Below, in pieces: positions 8,092 to 16,798 of a DNA stretch of 64,000 nucleotides. The notes under the pieces were generated by a model. It was not told where the DNA came from. It made no database searches and saw only the letters and a list, made by a program, of their open reading frames with translations. Both the position numbers and the translations under genes were made by a program. Position 1 is the stretch's first letter. Every line of letters begins with the position of its first letter. This DNA is from a virus: the IMG/VR virus record IMGVR_UViG_3300000228_000006, positions 1 to 64,000 of that record, one strand, 5' to 3'.

Positions 8092-9163
8092 AATACAATT
8101 TTTAATAGAAACTGTAAGAAAAGAAGATATATCTGATGAAGTGTATTTTTCAAGTAAATATTCTACATATTCAAGTAATTCAAAACTTTCATATATAAAT
8201 CCTGCACAAGAGGGTTCTCCAGAGAAATATAAAGCTGGTTTAAAGTCTGGATTTAATAGTTCTTTTGATTTAGGCAGTGCAGTTCATGCATTATTTTTAC
8301 AATCAGAAAATTTTATTTTAAGTAATTATGAAGAAAAACCAACTGCTAAACTTGGAGTATTCATTAATGAAATTTATAAAGCAAGAAAAAAGGAACATAC
8401 TATTAAAGAATCTTTAGAAATCGCTTCTGATAAAGCTGATTATTATAAAGGTAAACTATCTGATAAAATTATTAAAACAGCAATTCAAAAAGGATTACCT
8501 TATTATATTGCCATGATGAATGATTTATATTTAGATGAATTTGGTAGAAATGTTATTGTTTTAAATAAAAAACAATTAGAGGAATGTAAATCTTGTATAA
8601 GTAATTTAAAAAGCAATGATAAAATTTATCAAAACTTATTTATGCAAAATTTTTGGGATACTTGCGTCATAGCCAATGAAGAGGCCTTATTTATTGATGT
8701 ATTAATTACATTGCCAGATAATCAAGAAGTAGTTATACCAATGAAGCTAAAATTAGATAATTATAGAATAGATCCTTCTGAAAAAGTAATTTATTTAAAT
8801 GATTTAAAAACTAGTGGAAAAAATGTTAATTACTTTATGGGAGGCAATATCCCAGTATTCGATGAAAATCAAGAGAAAAGTGGGGAACAGTGGATTGATG
8901 GGAGCTTTCAAAAATATCACTATTATAGACAAATTGCTTTTTATTTAGTGGTATTACAAATTTACTTACAAACTCAAGGATATGTAGGGTATACTTATAA
9001 AGCTAACATGGCTGTAGTACAAACCTTGCCAGAATACAATAGTAAATTATTTGAAGTCCCTGAAAAATATATAAAACTAGGAATGGAAGAATTCAAAGAA
9101 TTGATTTGCAGAGTTGCATTTCATGAGATTAATGGATATGATGTTGAATTTACAAAAGATTAA
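8072..9163 (+). CDS. PD-(D/E)XK nuclease (RecE/Cas4-like layout)
   Basis: A 363-residue nuclease candidate. Conserved elements in order: SSFDLGSAVHALFLQ (the GxxxH helix common to RecB/RecE-family nucleases), KLDNYRIDPSEKVIYLNDLKTSG (D ... DxK core, with Asp replacing the usual Glu), and HYYRQIAFYLVVLQ, the Q-containing helix that closes the active site. This is the layout of exonuclease VIII/Cas4-like phage exonucleases. Probably works in recombination with the P-loop ATPase upstream. It overlaps the nucleotidase gene and is three bases from the next gene. Confidence 0.8.
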   Translation: MDLSKYKIQFLIETVRKEDISDEVYFSSKYSTYSSNSKLSYINPAQEGSPEKYKAGLKSGFNSSFDLGSAVHALFLQSENFILSNYEEKPTAKLGVFINEIYKARKKEHTIKESLEIASDKADYYKGKLSDKIIKTAIQKGLPYYIAMMNDLYLDEFGRNVIVLNKKQLEECKSCISNLKSNDKIYQNLFMQNFWDTCVIANEEALFIDVLITLPDNQEVVIPMKLKLDNYRIDPSEKVIYLNDLKTSGKNVNYFMGGNIPVFDENQEKSGEQWIDGSFQKYHYYRQIAFYLVVLQIYLQTQGYVGYTYKANMAVVQTLPEYNSKLFEVPEKYIKLGMEEFKELICRVAFHEINGYDVEFTKD

Positions 9164-9165
9164 AT

Positions 9166-9543
9166 ATGAACGATTATGTAAAAAAAGCAATTAATGATGC
9201 TGTATATGATGATAAACGTACTTTATATTCATCATTTTTTTCATCTGGAACACAGACATCTGGTAAGATGAATAATAAATTAGAATTAATATCATTAATT
9301 TGCTTAGTCAGCCAAAAAATGTCTATCGATAATAAAACTGTTACTACAAAAGATGTAATAGAAAAAATTGTTGGCCATGTATTAAATTATAATGACTCTT
9401 ACGATCATTACCTAATTGGGTTAAGTATTGTTTGTGATGATATGATGGTTGGAGTTACTGAAATTGATTCATTTGGTTTAAAAACCTCTACGGAGATAAT
9501 AAATAAGATAAAAAATATATTAGCCGAATGGCTTCCATTTTAA
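9166..9543 (+). CDS. protein of unknown function
   Basis: A 125-residue protein, not recognised, with alternating helices: a Ser/Thr-rich N-terminal part (LYSSFFSSGTQTSGKM), a hydrophobic helix ELISLICLVSQKM and an amphipathic C-terminus. It lies between the PD-(D/E)XK nuclease and the AAA+ ATPase with almost no spacing on either side, so it is part of that operon. Confidence 0.65.
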   Translation: MNDYVKKAINDAVYDDKRTLYSSFFSSGTQTSGKMNNKLELISLICLVSQKMSIDNKTVTTKDVIEKIVGHVLNYNDSYDHYLIGLSIVCDDMMVGVTEIDSFGLKTSTEIINKIKNILAEWLPF

Positions 9544-9545
9544 TT

Positions 9546-9932
9546 ATGAATAAAAATATAGTAATAATGAAAGAAGGAGATCTTGATATAAATGAATATA
9601 TGTTACAAGATTTCTATGAAAATGATGAAGAACCTATAATTAGTGAAGACTATAGTAATTGGATTGAAACAAAGGGAAACTATACTCCTGCAATCTCAAT
9701 TACTGTCGTAAAAAAAATGCGAAAAGGTATTTATAAAGTAGGTATTGTAAATGATCAACTTACTTGTTTACCACAAGCTATTTCCTCTGATGGGCTGTGT
9801 CTATTACCAGATTCCACATCTCAATTTATTTTAAATGAAACTGAAAAGTTTTGGGCAAGAGCAGAAGAGTTTAAAAAATATAATATGATTCATAAAAGAG
9901 GAATATTATTAGAGGGAAGTCCGGGGACAGGT
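9546..9932 (+). CDS. Bcs1-like AAA+ ATPase, exon 1
   Basis: First exon of an AAA+ ATPase of about 316 residues. It ends in HKRGILLEGSPGTG, the first six residues of Walker A; reading on without splicing gives two arginines, a leucine and a stop. Joining base 9932 to 11305 restores GSPGTGKS at residues 124-131 in frame. ATG 9546 is chosen because it sits two bases after the previous stop; the ATG at 9528 would overlap that gene but is possible. The N-terminal 115 residues hold an acidic segment and no recognised domain. Function in the phage is unknown; AAA+ proteins of this type remodel protein complexes. Confidence 0.85.
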
Positions 9933-10009
9933 AGACGATTATAAAGTTAAGATTGGATTAATGTTTTAAAAAAGTGCTAAATTATGGTTTTAATATAAAT
10001 ATTTTTTAT

Positions 10010-10017
10010 TATCTTTG
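10010..10017 (+). promoter_or_regulatory. promoter-like box inside the intron
   Basis: TATCTTTG at 10010-10017 matches the TAnnTTTG -7 box and lies 21 bases ahead of the homing endonuclease ATG. No clear TTTG is found at the -33 position (TTTT at 9988). It could give the endonuclease a transcript independent of splicing. Confidence 0.4.
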
Positions 10018-10037
10018 TAGATAATAAAAAATAAAAT

Positions 10038-11108
10038 ATGGAAACATGATTAATAGAAGCAATAAGATTGCATGTAGAAAAGAGAGTATCGGTTAATAAA
10101 ATAACCAAATTAGTTGGTAAAAGTCACACCACAATCACTAAATATTTTAAAATTCATAATATTGAATTTAAAAATAATAATGAAAAAACAAGTGGAGAGT
10201 ATTTAAAAGCTCTGGATTTATATAAAACAGGAGAGTTTAGTGTTACAGAACTATCAAACAAATTTAAAATTGATAGGCACGCTTTATCAAGAAGAATTAA
10301 AGCAATAGGACTGAATGTAGTAAATAAACAAAACCTAATAAGGTTTAATGAAAATATTTTTGATGATATCGATACAGAAGAAAAGGCATATTGACTTGGT
10401 TTTCTATATGCTGATGGCTGTGTTTCCTCAATAAATAATACTATTGAGATATCTTTAAAATATTCTGATTTTAATCATTTATATAAATTTAAAAACTTTT
10501 TAAATTGCACTAATAATATAATAATTGACACTATTAGGTGTAGATTAATGTTTAGTAGTGGTTATTTTAAAAAAAGACTAATCGAGTTAGGATGTACTCC
10601 TAGAAAATCTTTAACTTTAGAATTTCCAACAGAGGGACAAATGCCCGATCATTTAATTATACCTTTTATTAGGGGATATTTTGATGGTGATGGAACATTT
10701 ACTTATTTTAGTAGGAATGGTAAAGGAACAGTGTTTACTCCTAAAATAGGATTTATAGGTACACAAGATTTTTTAAAAGGAGTACAAGATGTACTTTTAA
10801 CTGATGCAAATCTACACCTAGCTAATAAAAATGGGTCTAATAAATGCTTTGAAATTTCTTTTGGCTCTAAAAAATCTACTGAAATTTTAAAAAAGTTATA
10901 TAAAGATGCTAATATTTACCTAGACAGAAAATTTAAACGTTATACAATATTTAAAAATAATAATTTTGCCGTCCAAAGTAGTAATATTTTGGATTATGAG
11001 AAAGCAATATCGGAGGAGACTAAAGAATATTTAATTAAACAATATAAGTTAAATTTCAATGTTAACACCGAGATAAATAATGACAGTAAAAAATCATTAT
11101 CATCGTAA
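10038..11108 (+). CDS. LAGLIDADG homing endonuclease with two recoded TGA codons
   Basis: A 356-residue intron-encoded DNA endonuclease. Reading TGA at 10047 and 10392 as Trp joins three open segments into one protein. Residues 10-100 look like two helix-turn-helix units (SVNKITKLVGKSHTTITKYF and SVTELSNKFKIDRHALSRRI), which would bind the target. The two LAGLIDADG motifs are WLGFLYADG (from Trp119, encoded by TGA) and FIRGYFDGDGTF (210-221), both with the acidic catalytic residue. It would cut intronless alleles of the AAA+ gene at the Walker A site and spread the intron. ATG 10038 is the most upstream start after the promoter-like box. Confidence 0.85.
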
Positions 11109-11304
11109 CGCATAGATACTGAACCTCTTAATTGAGAATACAATGTATCCACGAGTGCTTTCCACCCTACTGTTATTAGAGGGTGAAGATATATGCTAAG
11201 CTATCTGATGATTAAATCAGAATATTTTATCTTGTAATTGGAAGATAAATAAGGAGGAAACTCCTAGAAGTAAAGGATAAAAAACCATTACGATAATAAA
11301 GCTG

Positions 11305-11868
11305 AAAAGCGTTACAATTACATTATTAATCCAAGAACTCATTAAAAAAGACGGATTAATATTTTTAATTAATTCTGCCAGAGATTTTTCATTAATTTAT
11401 GATTTCTATAAGAATACTTTAAGAAAAATTGAGCCAAACAGAAACATTATCACTGTAATAGAGGACATTGATAAACTTATTAATGATAATGTTGAGCCTG
11501 AATTTTTAGATTTTTTAGATGGTAAAATGAGTATTGACCACCATTTGGTGATTGCTACTACTAATGATTCTTCTGACCTTTCAGATGCAATTATTAGGCC
11601 CAGTAGAATGGATATGAGGGTAGTAATTGATTATCCTACAAAAGCATCTCGTATGGAATTCTTTAAGTTTAAAGGAGTAGAAGAGTCTGATTTAGAAATG
11701 TTCGTAACTGCTTCTAAAAAATTCTCAATGTCCCAATTAAAAGAGCTTTTTATAGGAACTTATGTTTTAGGTAATGGATTTGATCAAGTTGTTGAACAAA
11801 TTAAAAATCCATTAGTTAAACAACGATATGATAGTTTTGTACACAATAAAACTATCATTGGATTTTAA
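11305..11868 (+). CDS. Bcs1-like AAA+ ATPase, exon 2
   Basis: Second exon, starting with the Walker A Lys-Ser (KSVTITLLIQ). It holds Walker B TVIEDIDKL, sensor 1 VIATTNDSSDL and the arginine-finger/second region of homology RPSRMDMRVVIDYP, all typical of the Bcs1/AAA group, then a short helical lid ending NKTIIGF. ATG 11527 in this exon is internal and not a start. The complete spliced protein has all AAA+ catalytic elements, so the intron has not disabled the gene. It is followed by a 208-base gap with the promoter of the next gene. Confidence 0.85.
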   Translation, partial: KSVTITLLIQELIKKDGLIFLINSARDFSLIYDFYKNTLRKIEPNRNIITVIEDIDKLINDNVEPEFLDFLDGKMSIDHHLVIATTNDSSDLSDAIIRPSRMDMRVVIDYPTKASRMEFFKFKGVEESDLEMFVTASKKFSMSQLKELFIGTYVLGNGFDQVVEQIKNPLVKQRYDSFVHNKTIIGF

Positions 11869-11938
11869 TTTACTAAAATAATACTTACACTCTATTTTAT
11901 AAAAAAGTTTATTTCCTTTAAAAATAAGTGTTAAAAAA

Positions 11939-11970
11939 TTTGGTAGATTGAAAAAAATGTTGTACCTTTG
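11939..11970 (+). promoter_or_regulatory. strong Bacteroidota-type promoter for the 195-aa protein
   Basis: TTTG at 11939-11942 and TACCTTTG at 11963-11970 with a 20-base spacer is a full match to the Bacteroidota -33/-7 pattern. About 106 bases of leader follow to the ATG at 12077, including a small inverted repeat (TTTTGTATT with AATACAAAA) near 11995-12016. Confidence 0.7.
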
Positions 11971-12076
11971 TATAACAAATGAGATAAAAATGTATTTTGT
12001 ATTTTGATAATACAAAAAATATATAGATAGGAAACTACAAGATAAAAATTTATAAATAAAAAAATGTTAAGGAATT

Positions 12077-12664
12077 ATGAAAACAATTGAAGCACAAGGA
12101 TTTACTAAAGCAGCCGCTTACGAAACAACAGGATTAGATGTAGAATTTGCATTATTGAAAAATGCAACACAAAAATGGAAAAAAGAAGGTTCACCTATGA
12201 GTACCAAAGAACTAAATAAATTCATGACTGAATATATGACTGCTAACAAAGCTGTTGGAGCGTTTATTGTAGTTGATGGATCGTCAAAAGACACTCGTCT
12301 TCGTCCATATTCTGTTATTAATGTAGTAACTGATGGTAAACGTAAATCAAAACGTGTGTATCAAATTAAAGAAGCTACATTTAAAACTAAAATTTCTACA
12401 ATTCTTACAGAAGAAGGAGTAGAAGAAACAATTAAAGTTGTTGATCCAAAATCAGTAGTTTTAGGTGTTGTAGTTGGTCGTGAAGGTAAGAAAAGTGAAG
12501 CTGTTACAGCAGCTAAAAAACTTACAACTGCTAACAAACGTGCATATGGTATTGAAATCGTGGAAGAAATCGTTGAAGGACAAAAATATGCAGCTTTTGT
12601 GGATTACACTCCATCAGAATCAGCTAAATTAGGTAAATTCATCTTTTTCAATAAAGAAGTCTAA
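12077..12664 (+). CDS. conserved phage protein, probably highly expressed; function unknown
   Basis: A 195-residue protein without a motif I can name. It is rich in Lys, Thr and Val, with an N-terminal helical part (SPMSTKELNKFMTEYMTAN) and a beta-rich C-terminal part that includes VVLGVVVGREGKKSE and AFVDYTP. It has its own strong promoter, a long leader and its own terminator, and uses more CGT, GGT and GCA codons than neighbours, which points to high expression. Such a monocistronic arrangement is common for an abundant DNA-binding or host-takeover protein; that is inference only. Confidence 0.7.
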   Translation: MKTIEAQGFTKAAAYETTGLDVEFALLKNATQKWKKEGSPMSTKELNKFMTEYMTANKAVGAFIVVDGSSKDTRLRPYSVINVVTDGKRKSKRVYQIKEATFKTKISTILTEEGVEETIKVVDPKSVVLGVVVGREGKKSEAVTAAKKLTTANKRAYGIEIVEEIVEGQKYAAFVDYTPSESAKLGKFIFFNKEV

Positions 12665-12779
12665 AAATATCAAAATGAGGTTGTTTACTCCTCTTTAAAT
12701 TAAACATCGAAACTCTACTAAATTTGAGTGGTATAATGAACCTAAATCATTCGTCAAATATTGACGTTAATCAAAAATT
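12665..12779 (+). other. non-coding gap with small hairpins
   Basis: The 3' flank of the 195-aa gene before its terminator. Several short inverted repeats occur: ACTC/GAGT near 12712-12730 and CGTCAAATATTGACG near 12753-12767. No ORF or tRNA is apparent; it may be a structured 3' UTR or a small RNA released from the transcript. Confidence 0.4.
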
Positions 12780-12815
12780 AAAGGTCAATAGATTAAATTC
12801 TATTGACCTTTTTTT
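12780..12815 (+). terminator. intrinsic terminator
   Basis: A perfect 13-bp stem (12780-12792 with 12799-12811) with a six-base loop runs into a T tract to about 12815. It ends the monocistronic transcript of the 195-aa protein. Confidence 0.85.
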
Positions 12816-12861
12816 ATTTAAATCCAATAATTAACGGAGTACAATCCATAAACAAAATTGA

Positions 12862-14433
12862 ATGAATAAAGAAAATAATGAAGTAACTGTAGAGGAAGTT
12901 AAAGTAGATTTAGCAAAAGTAGATCAAAGATATATTAAAAGAATTTGTAGTAATAATACTTTAACATTAGAAGATAAATTAAATATATTAGTTGAACATT
13001 TTAATCTAACAAAAGAAGTAGTTACGGAATATGTTGAATCATTAGGGATGATTTTAACTCCTTCTCAATTTTCAGCAGCTAAATTACACACTTTAAAAAA
13101 GAAACAAAGATATATAATTACCAGTGCTCAAACAGCGTCTCCAATTAATGAAGACTTTCTTCATAATATTGAAGTTTATGCTAAACATATTGATGCAGAA
13201 ATTGGTATTATAGCAACAAGATATAGAAATCCTACCTCTATTTGGGCAGAAGAAGGAGATGTCTGGGATGAAAGAACACATAAATACTTAACAGCTAACA
13301 GGCAATTATTACACAATGATTGTTTACTTTTAGCAGATTTAAAAATACAAGCAACTAGCCCTAATCCTACCAATGGTATAGAATTATTTGGAGGACATGC
13401 ATCTGTGATTGTGGGTAGTCCTAGAATTGAAATGCGTAGTGTACCTGTGTTACCAAATCAGAAACAAAAATTCTTACATTCAACAGGGAGTGTAACTATC
13501 CCAAGTTTTACAGACTCAGTTGCTGGTGGAAAACAAGCTGAACATCATGCTTATGGATTTGTAGTAGTTGAAATAGAAAATGATGATGTAGTACATATTA
13601 GAAATGTTTCTGCTGATATATATGGTAATTTTAATGATTTAATATTCAGGGTTGATGAAAAAGGAGTTACAACTGAAACAGTAGAATGTTTAGTTTGGGG
13701 AGATTCTCATTTTGCTCAAAAAGAAGAACGTGTTACTTTAGCATTTAGAAAATTATGTTTAAATTTAGGAATTGAAATGTCTGTATTACATGATATTTGG
13801 GATTCTGAAAGTTTAAATGTACACAATGTTAAGAATGGAGTTGTTCAACATCAATTAATGACTGCTGGTAAAGATGATTTACAAGCTGAGCTTGATCAAA
13901 TGCATGGAGAATTAAAGTGGTTTGAATCACACATGAATGAAACACTGATTATTGCTTCAAATCATGATGATATGTTAGATAGAGCTATGTGGCAAGGTGA
14001 TTGGAGAGATAATTTAAAAAATGCAAAAGTATTTGTTGAAATGTTATCATTAACGTTGTCTGGTAATGCTCCATTAGGAGTAATCCCATACATTATTAAT
14101 AGTACATATGATAATATTAAAGCCTTAGGAGTTAATGATTCATATATCCATCGTGATGTAGAATTAGCTCTTCATGGTCATAAAGGACCTAATGGTTCTA
14201 AAGGAAATATTAATAGCTTTTCTAAATTATCAACTAAAACTATTATAGGACATAGTCATTCCCCACAAATAAGTGGAGGTTGTTATCAAGTTGGTATTTC
14301 TTGTCAAATGCAACATGGCTATAATAAAGGTTTATCAGGTTGGGCATATAATGGAGTTACATTAAATAAACATGGTAAAAGACAATCAATTACTTTAAAT
14401 AAAAATACATTAACTTACACAACACTTTACTAA
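12862..14433 (+). CDS. calcineurin-like metallophosphoesterase
   Basis: A 523-residue protein. The C-terminal half carries metallophosphoesterase motifs in order: GDSH (residues 280-283), NHDD (367-370), LHGHKG (about 430) and GHSH (463-466), which supply the metal-binding Asp, Asn and His residues. The preceding domain (RYIITSAQTASPIN, RYRNPTSIW, FLHSTGSVTIPSFTDSVAGG) is not one I can name. Size and domain order resemble the large phage phosphoesterases of the T5 A1 (DNA transfer) kind; this is from memory and tentative. No TGA codon is used although the protein has several Trp. It is followed after one base by a zinc-motif protein. Confidence 0.75.
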   Translation: MNKENNEVTVEEVKVDLAKVDQRYIKRICSNNTLTLEDKLNILVEHFNLTKEVVTEYVESLGMILTPSQFSAAKLHTLKKKQRYIITSAQTASPINEDFLHNIEVYAKHIDAEIGIIATRYRNPTSIWAEEGDVWDERTHKYLTANRQLLHNDCLLLADLKIQATSPNPTNGIELFGGHASVIVGSPRIEMRSVPVLPNQKQKFLHSTGSVTIPSFTDSVAGGKQAEHHAYGFVVVEIENDDVVHIRNVSADIYGNFNDLIFRVDEKGVTTETVECLVWGDSHFAQKEERVTLAFRKLCLNLGIEMSVLHDIWDSESLNVHNVKNGVVQHQLMTAGKDDLQAELDQMHGELKWFESHMNETLIIASNHDDMLDRAMWQGDWRDNLKNAKVFVEMLSLTLSGNAPLGVIPYIINSTYDNIKALGVNDSYIHRDVELALHGHKGPNGSKGNINSFSKLSTKTIIGHSHSPQISGGCYQVGISCQMQHGYNKGLSGWAYNGVTLNKHGKRQSITLNKNTLTYTTLY

Positions 14434-14434
14434 C

Positions 14435-14803
14435 ATGTACATACGATTAGAAAAACAATATACAATTACTGTTCCCAAAATTAATAATGTCACAATTGAA
14501 TTTGATTTTGAATCATATATTAAAAATAATGGTATTAAAATTAACGATGAAAAAGATTTAAGGAAGGTAATTCAAGACTGGATTAATTATGATTGTAAAG
14601 AATTATATTATAATCAAGACGATTGGGATAATGACTTAATTAATGATGATTATGATGAAACTAATTTAATATTAAATATGGATGCCCTTGTAAAAGAACT
14701 TTTTCATTTAATACCACCAGTTAATAATCCTCTTTGCGGTACTATAACTAAAAATAATAAATATAATTATTGCCCTACTTGTGGGGCTAAGTTAAACTAT
14801 TAA
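14435..14803 (+). CDS. small protein with C-terminal zinc-binding motif
   Basis: A 122-residue protein, very acidic in the middle (runs of Asp and Asn near residues 65-80). The C-terminus has a lone Cys in NPLCG and then YCPTCGAKLNY, the half-finger seen in zinc-ribbon tails. The fold of the N-terminal part is unknown. Immediately downstream of the metallophosphoesterase and followed by small acidic proteins. Confidence 0.65.
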   Translation: MYIRLEKQYTITVPKINNVTIEFDFESYIKNNGIKINDEKDLRKVIQDWINYDCKELYYNQDDWDNDLINDDYDETNLILNMDALVKELFHLIPPVNNPLCGTITKNNKYNYCPTCGAKLNY

Positions 14804-14813
14804 AAAACTATTA

Positions 14814-15083
14814 ATGGAATATACATTTTTTAAAGACACACTTGGCACAATTTGGTATAGAGATTGCTTTCAAGTAGAAGCTGAAACATATGAATTAGCT
14901 TGTGAACAAGTTAAAAAAATATCTCAGAATGATGATATAGATGATATGGATGGTATAGACTTTGAATGGAGTGAGCCACTGTATGAAACTTGGAATGAAA
15001 CCCCTCTCAAAGATAATGATGGATTTAGTACAGTAGAATTTCAAGATGAGGAAGGCAGACTTATATACCGTAATGGAATTTAG
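14814..15083 (+). CDS. small acidic protein of unknown function
   Basis: An 89-residue protein, strongly acidic, with the pattern EYTFFKDTLGTIWYRD at the start and an ELACEQVKKI helix. It is one of two genes here that end in TAG rather than TAA. Not recognised; part of a run of small proteins behind the metallophosphoesterase. Confidence 0.6.
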   Translation: MEYTFFKDTLGTIWYRDCFQVEAETYELACEQVKKISQNDDIDDMDGIDFEWSEPLYETWNETPLKDNDGFSTVEFQDEEGRLIYRNGI

Positions 15084-15143
15084 GGAAGGATTTTTCAATT
15101 ATATGAAATTAAGTAAAAATAAAGTAATACTATTAAAACAACA

Positions 15144-15368
15144 ATGAAAATAATTTTACAATTCGATACTGAAAAAGATGAAGAGGTTAATCTTCATAAA
15201 ATTTATATAAAAGCTGAAGATATGTCTTTAGCTTTATGGGATATTAGACAAATGTTTCGTAATAGGTTAAAATATGGGATTGAAGAAGGATACAGTGAAA
15301 TTGAAAAATTATCTGAAAATTTTTTTGAAATTCTAAATAATTATGATTTAAATACAATAATAGACTAA
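15144..15368 (+). CDS. small protein of unknown function
   Basis: A 74-residue protein with an N-terminal strand (MKIILQFDTEKDEE) and two helices including LALWDIRQMFRNRLKYG. Its stop overlaps the ATG of the next gene by one base (TAATG), so the two are co-translated. Function unknown. Confidence 0.65.
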   Translation: MKIILQFDTEKDEEVNLHKIYIKAEDMSLALWDIRQMFRNRLKYGIEEGYSEIEKLSENFFEILNNYDLNTIID

Positions 15369-16132
15369 TGGCTGATATAACTTTACAAGATTTACTTAAA
15401 GGTAAATCAACACTAATAAAAACAAAGGAATACTTTGAAACAAAAAGATATGTAGAACCGTTTATAGAACGAATGTCTGCTTTTACTAATGATTTTAGAA
15501 TTAGAGTTAAAACCCCAGACCAAATGACTACTAATGCAGGTAGTGTAGCTGATTTAGCATTTAATAGAGTATTAATTGAAGCTGTATTACCAGAAAAACA
15601 TTGTATTGATAATCATGATGAGGTAATTGGATTTTTATATGGAATTGACATTAAAAAGCCAATGGTTAAAATATACCGTTCTTACTTAAATAAGGCTTGT
15701 ACTAATATGTGTGTATTTAATCCAGATTGGATTAATATACAAGAATTAACTCCTGGAGAACCAATTAATTTTAAACCAATACAAAATTTAATGGAGTATA
15801 CAAGTGATTTTGCTATTAAATTAAAAAGTTTAAAAGATACTTATTTAAGTAGAGATATGCAAACTCAGTATCTTGGTGAGTGGGTTGACTATTCATTAAG
15901 AGAACACGAAGATTATGGATACGGCAAAGTTAAAATTGCTGTATCAACCCCAGTTGATGCTTACAAAAAATTATTTGTAGATACTAGTAGTGATTATTAT
16001 ATACCTATGGGTATAGATCCTTCATTATTTGATGTATATAATGCTTTTACACAAGTATTAACAGATGATTCAAAAGATTTGTTAAACAAATTTGAAAAGA
16101 TAATGATTATAAATAAATTATTAAAAATTTAA
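15368..16132 (+). CDS. conserved phage protein of unknown function
   Basis: A 254-residue protein, not recognised. The N-terminal half reads as beta-rich (RIRVKTPDQMTTNAGSVADL, NRVLIEAVLPEKH, EVIGFLYGIDIKKPMVKIYR) and the second half as helical, ending in IMIINKLLKI. The layout recalls phage proteins with a DUF932-like core, but I cannot confirm that. Coupled to the 74-aa gene upstream and one base from the gene downstream. Confidence 0.7.
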   Translation: MADITLQDLLKGKSTLIKTKEYFETKRYVEPFIERMSAFTNDFRIRVKTPDQMTTNAGSVADLAFNRVLIEAVLPEKHCIDNHDEVIGFLYGIDIKKPMVKIYRSYLNKACTNMCVFNPDWINIQELTPGEPINFKPIQNLMEYTSDFAIKLKSLKDTYLSRDMQTQYLGEWVDYSLREHEDYGYGKVKIAVSTPVDAYKKLFVDTSSDYYIPMGIDPSLFDVYNAFTQVLTDDSKDLLNKFEKIMIINKLLKI

Positions 16133-16133
16133 C

Positions 16134-16472
16134 ATGAAAGTAGAAAACGTTAATCCAAAGATATTAACATTATCCGAATATCTAGGATTGGAAGAAAGTG
16201 AAATATTAGATATTAAAGAAGAATCACCTACATATTTTAGTTATGATAGTGAGGATTATTTGATTTTAACAGAGGATGAAGTTAATTGGGAACTTGATAG
16301 TTTAGCCAACAGTGACATTTCTTATTTTCAAGATAGAATTAATAATGAATCTTTTGAATATAGTTATTTTTATAAAGTAAATAAAGAAGCTATAAGAGAC
16401 TCTATTAATTTAAGCTCTATTGGTACTGGAGATTGGGAAGAAGTGGATGAATATTATATTTTTAAAATGTAA
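16134..16472 (+). CDS. small acidic protein of unknown function
   Basis: A 112-residue acidic protein with many Asp, Glu and Ser residues (EYLGLEESEILDIKEESP near the start). No motif. It is packed one base after the previous gene and two bases before the next. Confidence 0.65.
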   Translation: MKVENVNPKILTLSEYLGLEESEILDIKEESPTYFSYDSEDYLILTEDEVNWELDSLANSDISYFQDRINNESFEYSYFYKVNKEAIRDSINLSSIGTGDWEEVDEYYIFKM

Positions 16473-16474
16473 TA

Positions 16475-16798
16475 ATGAAAAAGGAAATTATTGAATTACA
16501 AGAACATGAAATTGCTGCAATTCTGTGTTGGGATTATGTAAAATATAATGATGAATACTATGATGAAGAAGATGAATTAATTAATGGTGTTTGGAATAAT
16601 TTTAAATGGATCACCAATATTTCAAAACCTCTTCCATTAAAAATTGGGCCTCAAGAAATAAACATTATTGTAAAACGACCTTCTGATGGTAGGTTTTTTA
16701 GTGGATTTTATACCTTAGATTGTGGATGTATTAAATTTAACAATTTATTTTTAACTGAGGTATTTCCAGTAGAGAAAACTATAATAAGCTATGAATAA
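16475..16798 (+). CDS. small protein of unknown function
   Basis: A 107-residue protein with an acidic N-terminal third and a more hydrophobic C-terminal part (GRFFSGFYTLDCGCIKF). The DCGC pair could bind a metal but has no partner. It overlaps the next small ORF by eight bases. Confidence 0.65.
   Translation: MKKEIIELQEHEIAAILCWDYVKYNDEYYDEEDELINGVWNNFKWITNISKPLPLKIGPQEINIIVKRPSDGRFFSGFYTLDCGCIKFNNLFLTEVFPVEKTIISYE

Larger units (their letters stand above)
9933..11304 (+). mobile_element. group I self-splicing intron in the Walker A codons
   Basis: The boundaries follow from the protein: the 5' exon ends in GGT (a U before the splice site, as group I requires) and the intron ends in G (GCTG) before AAA AGC. 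Removing 1372 bases joins GSPGTG to KSVTI exactly between the Gly and Lys of Walker A. A LAGLIDADG homing endonuclease gene fills 10038-11108. Downstream of it is a structured, non-coding part containing GAAGATATATGCTA, similar to the conserved S element near P7 (AAGATATAGTCC), and several short hairpins (GGAGGAAACTCC at about 11251). Group II features (GTGYG start, domain V) are not seen. Confidence 0.85.

Noticed and set aside
9528-9944. A short protein ending soon after a Walker A start.
   Set aside because: The rest of the AAA+ domain resumes in frame at 11305 across a group I intron, so it is an exon, not a truncated gene.
12665-12779. Possible tRNA, including a suppressor tRNA.
   Set aside because: No cloverleaf, no TTCRANYC-like T loop and no acceptor pairing; only small separate hairpins. 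No other gap has room for a convincing tRNA.
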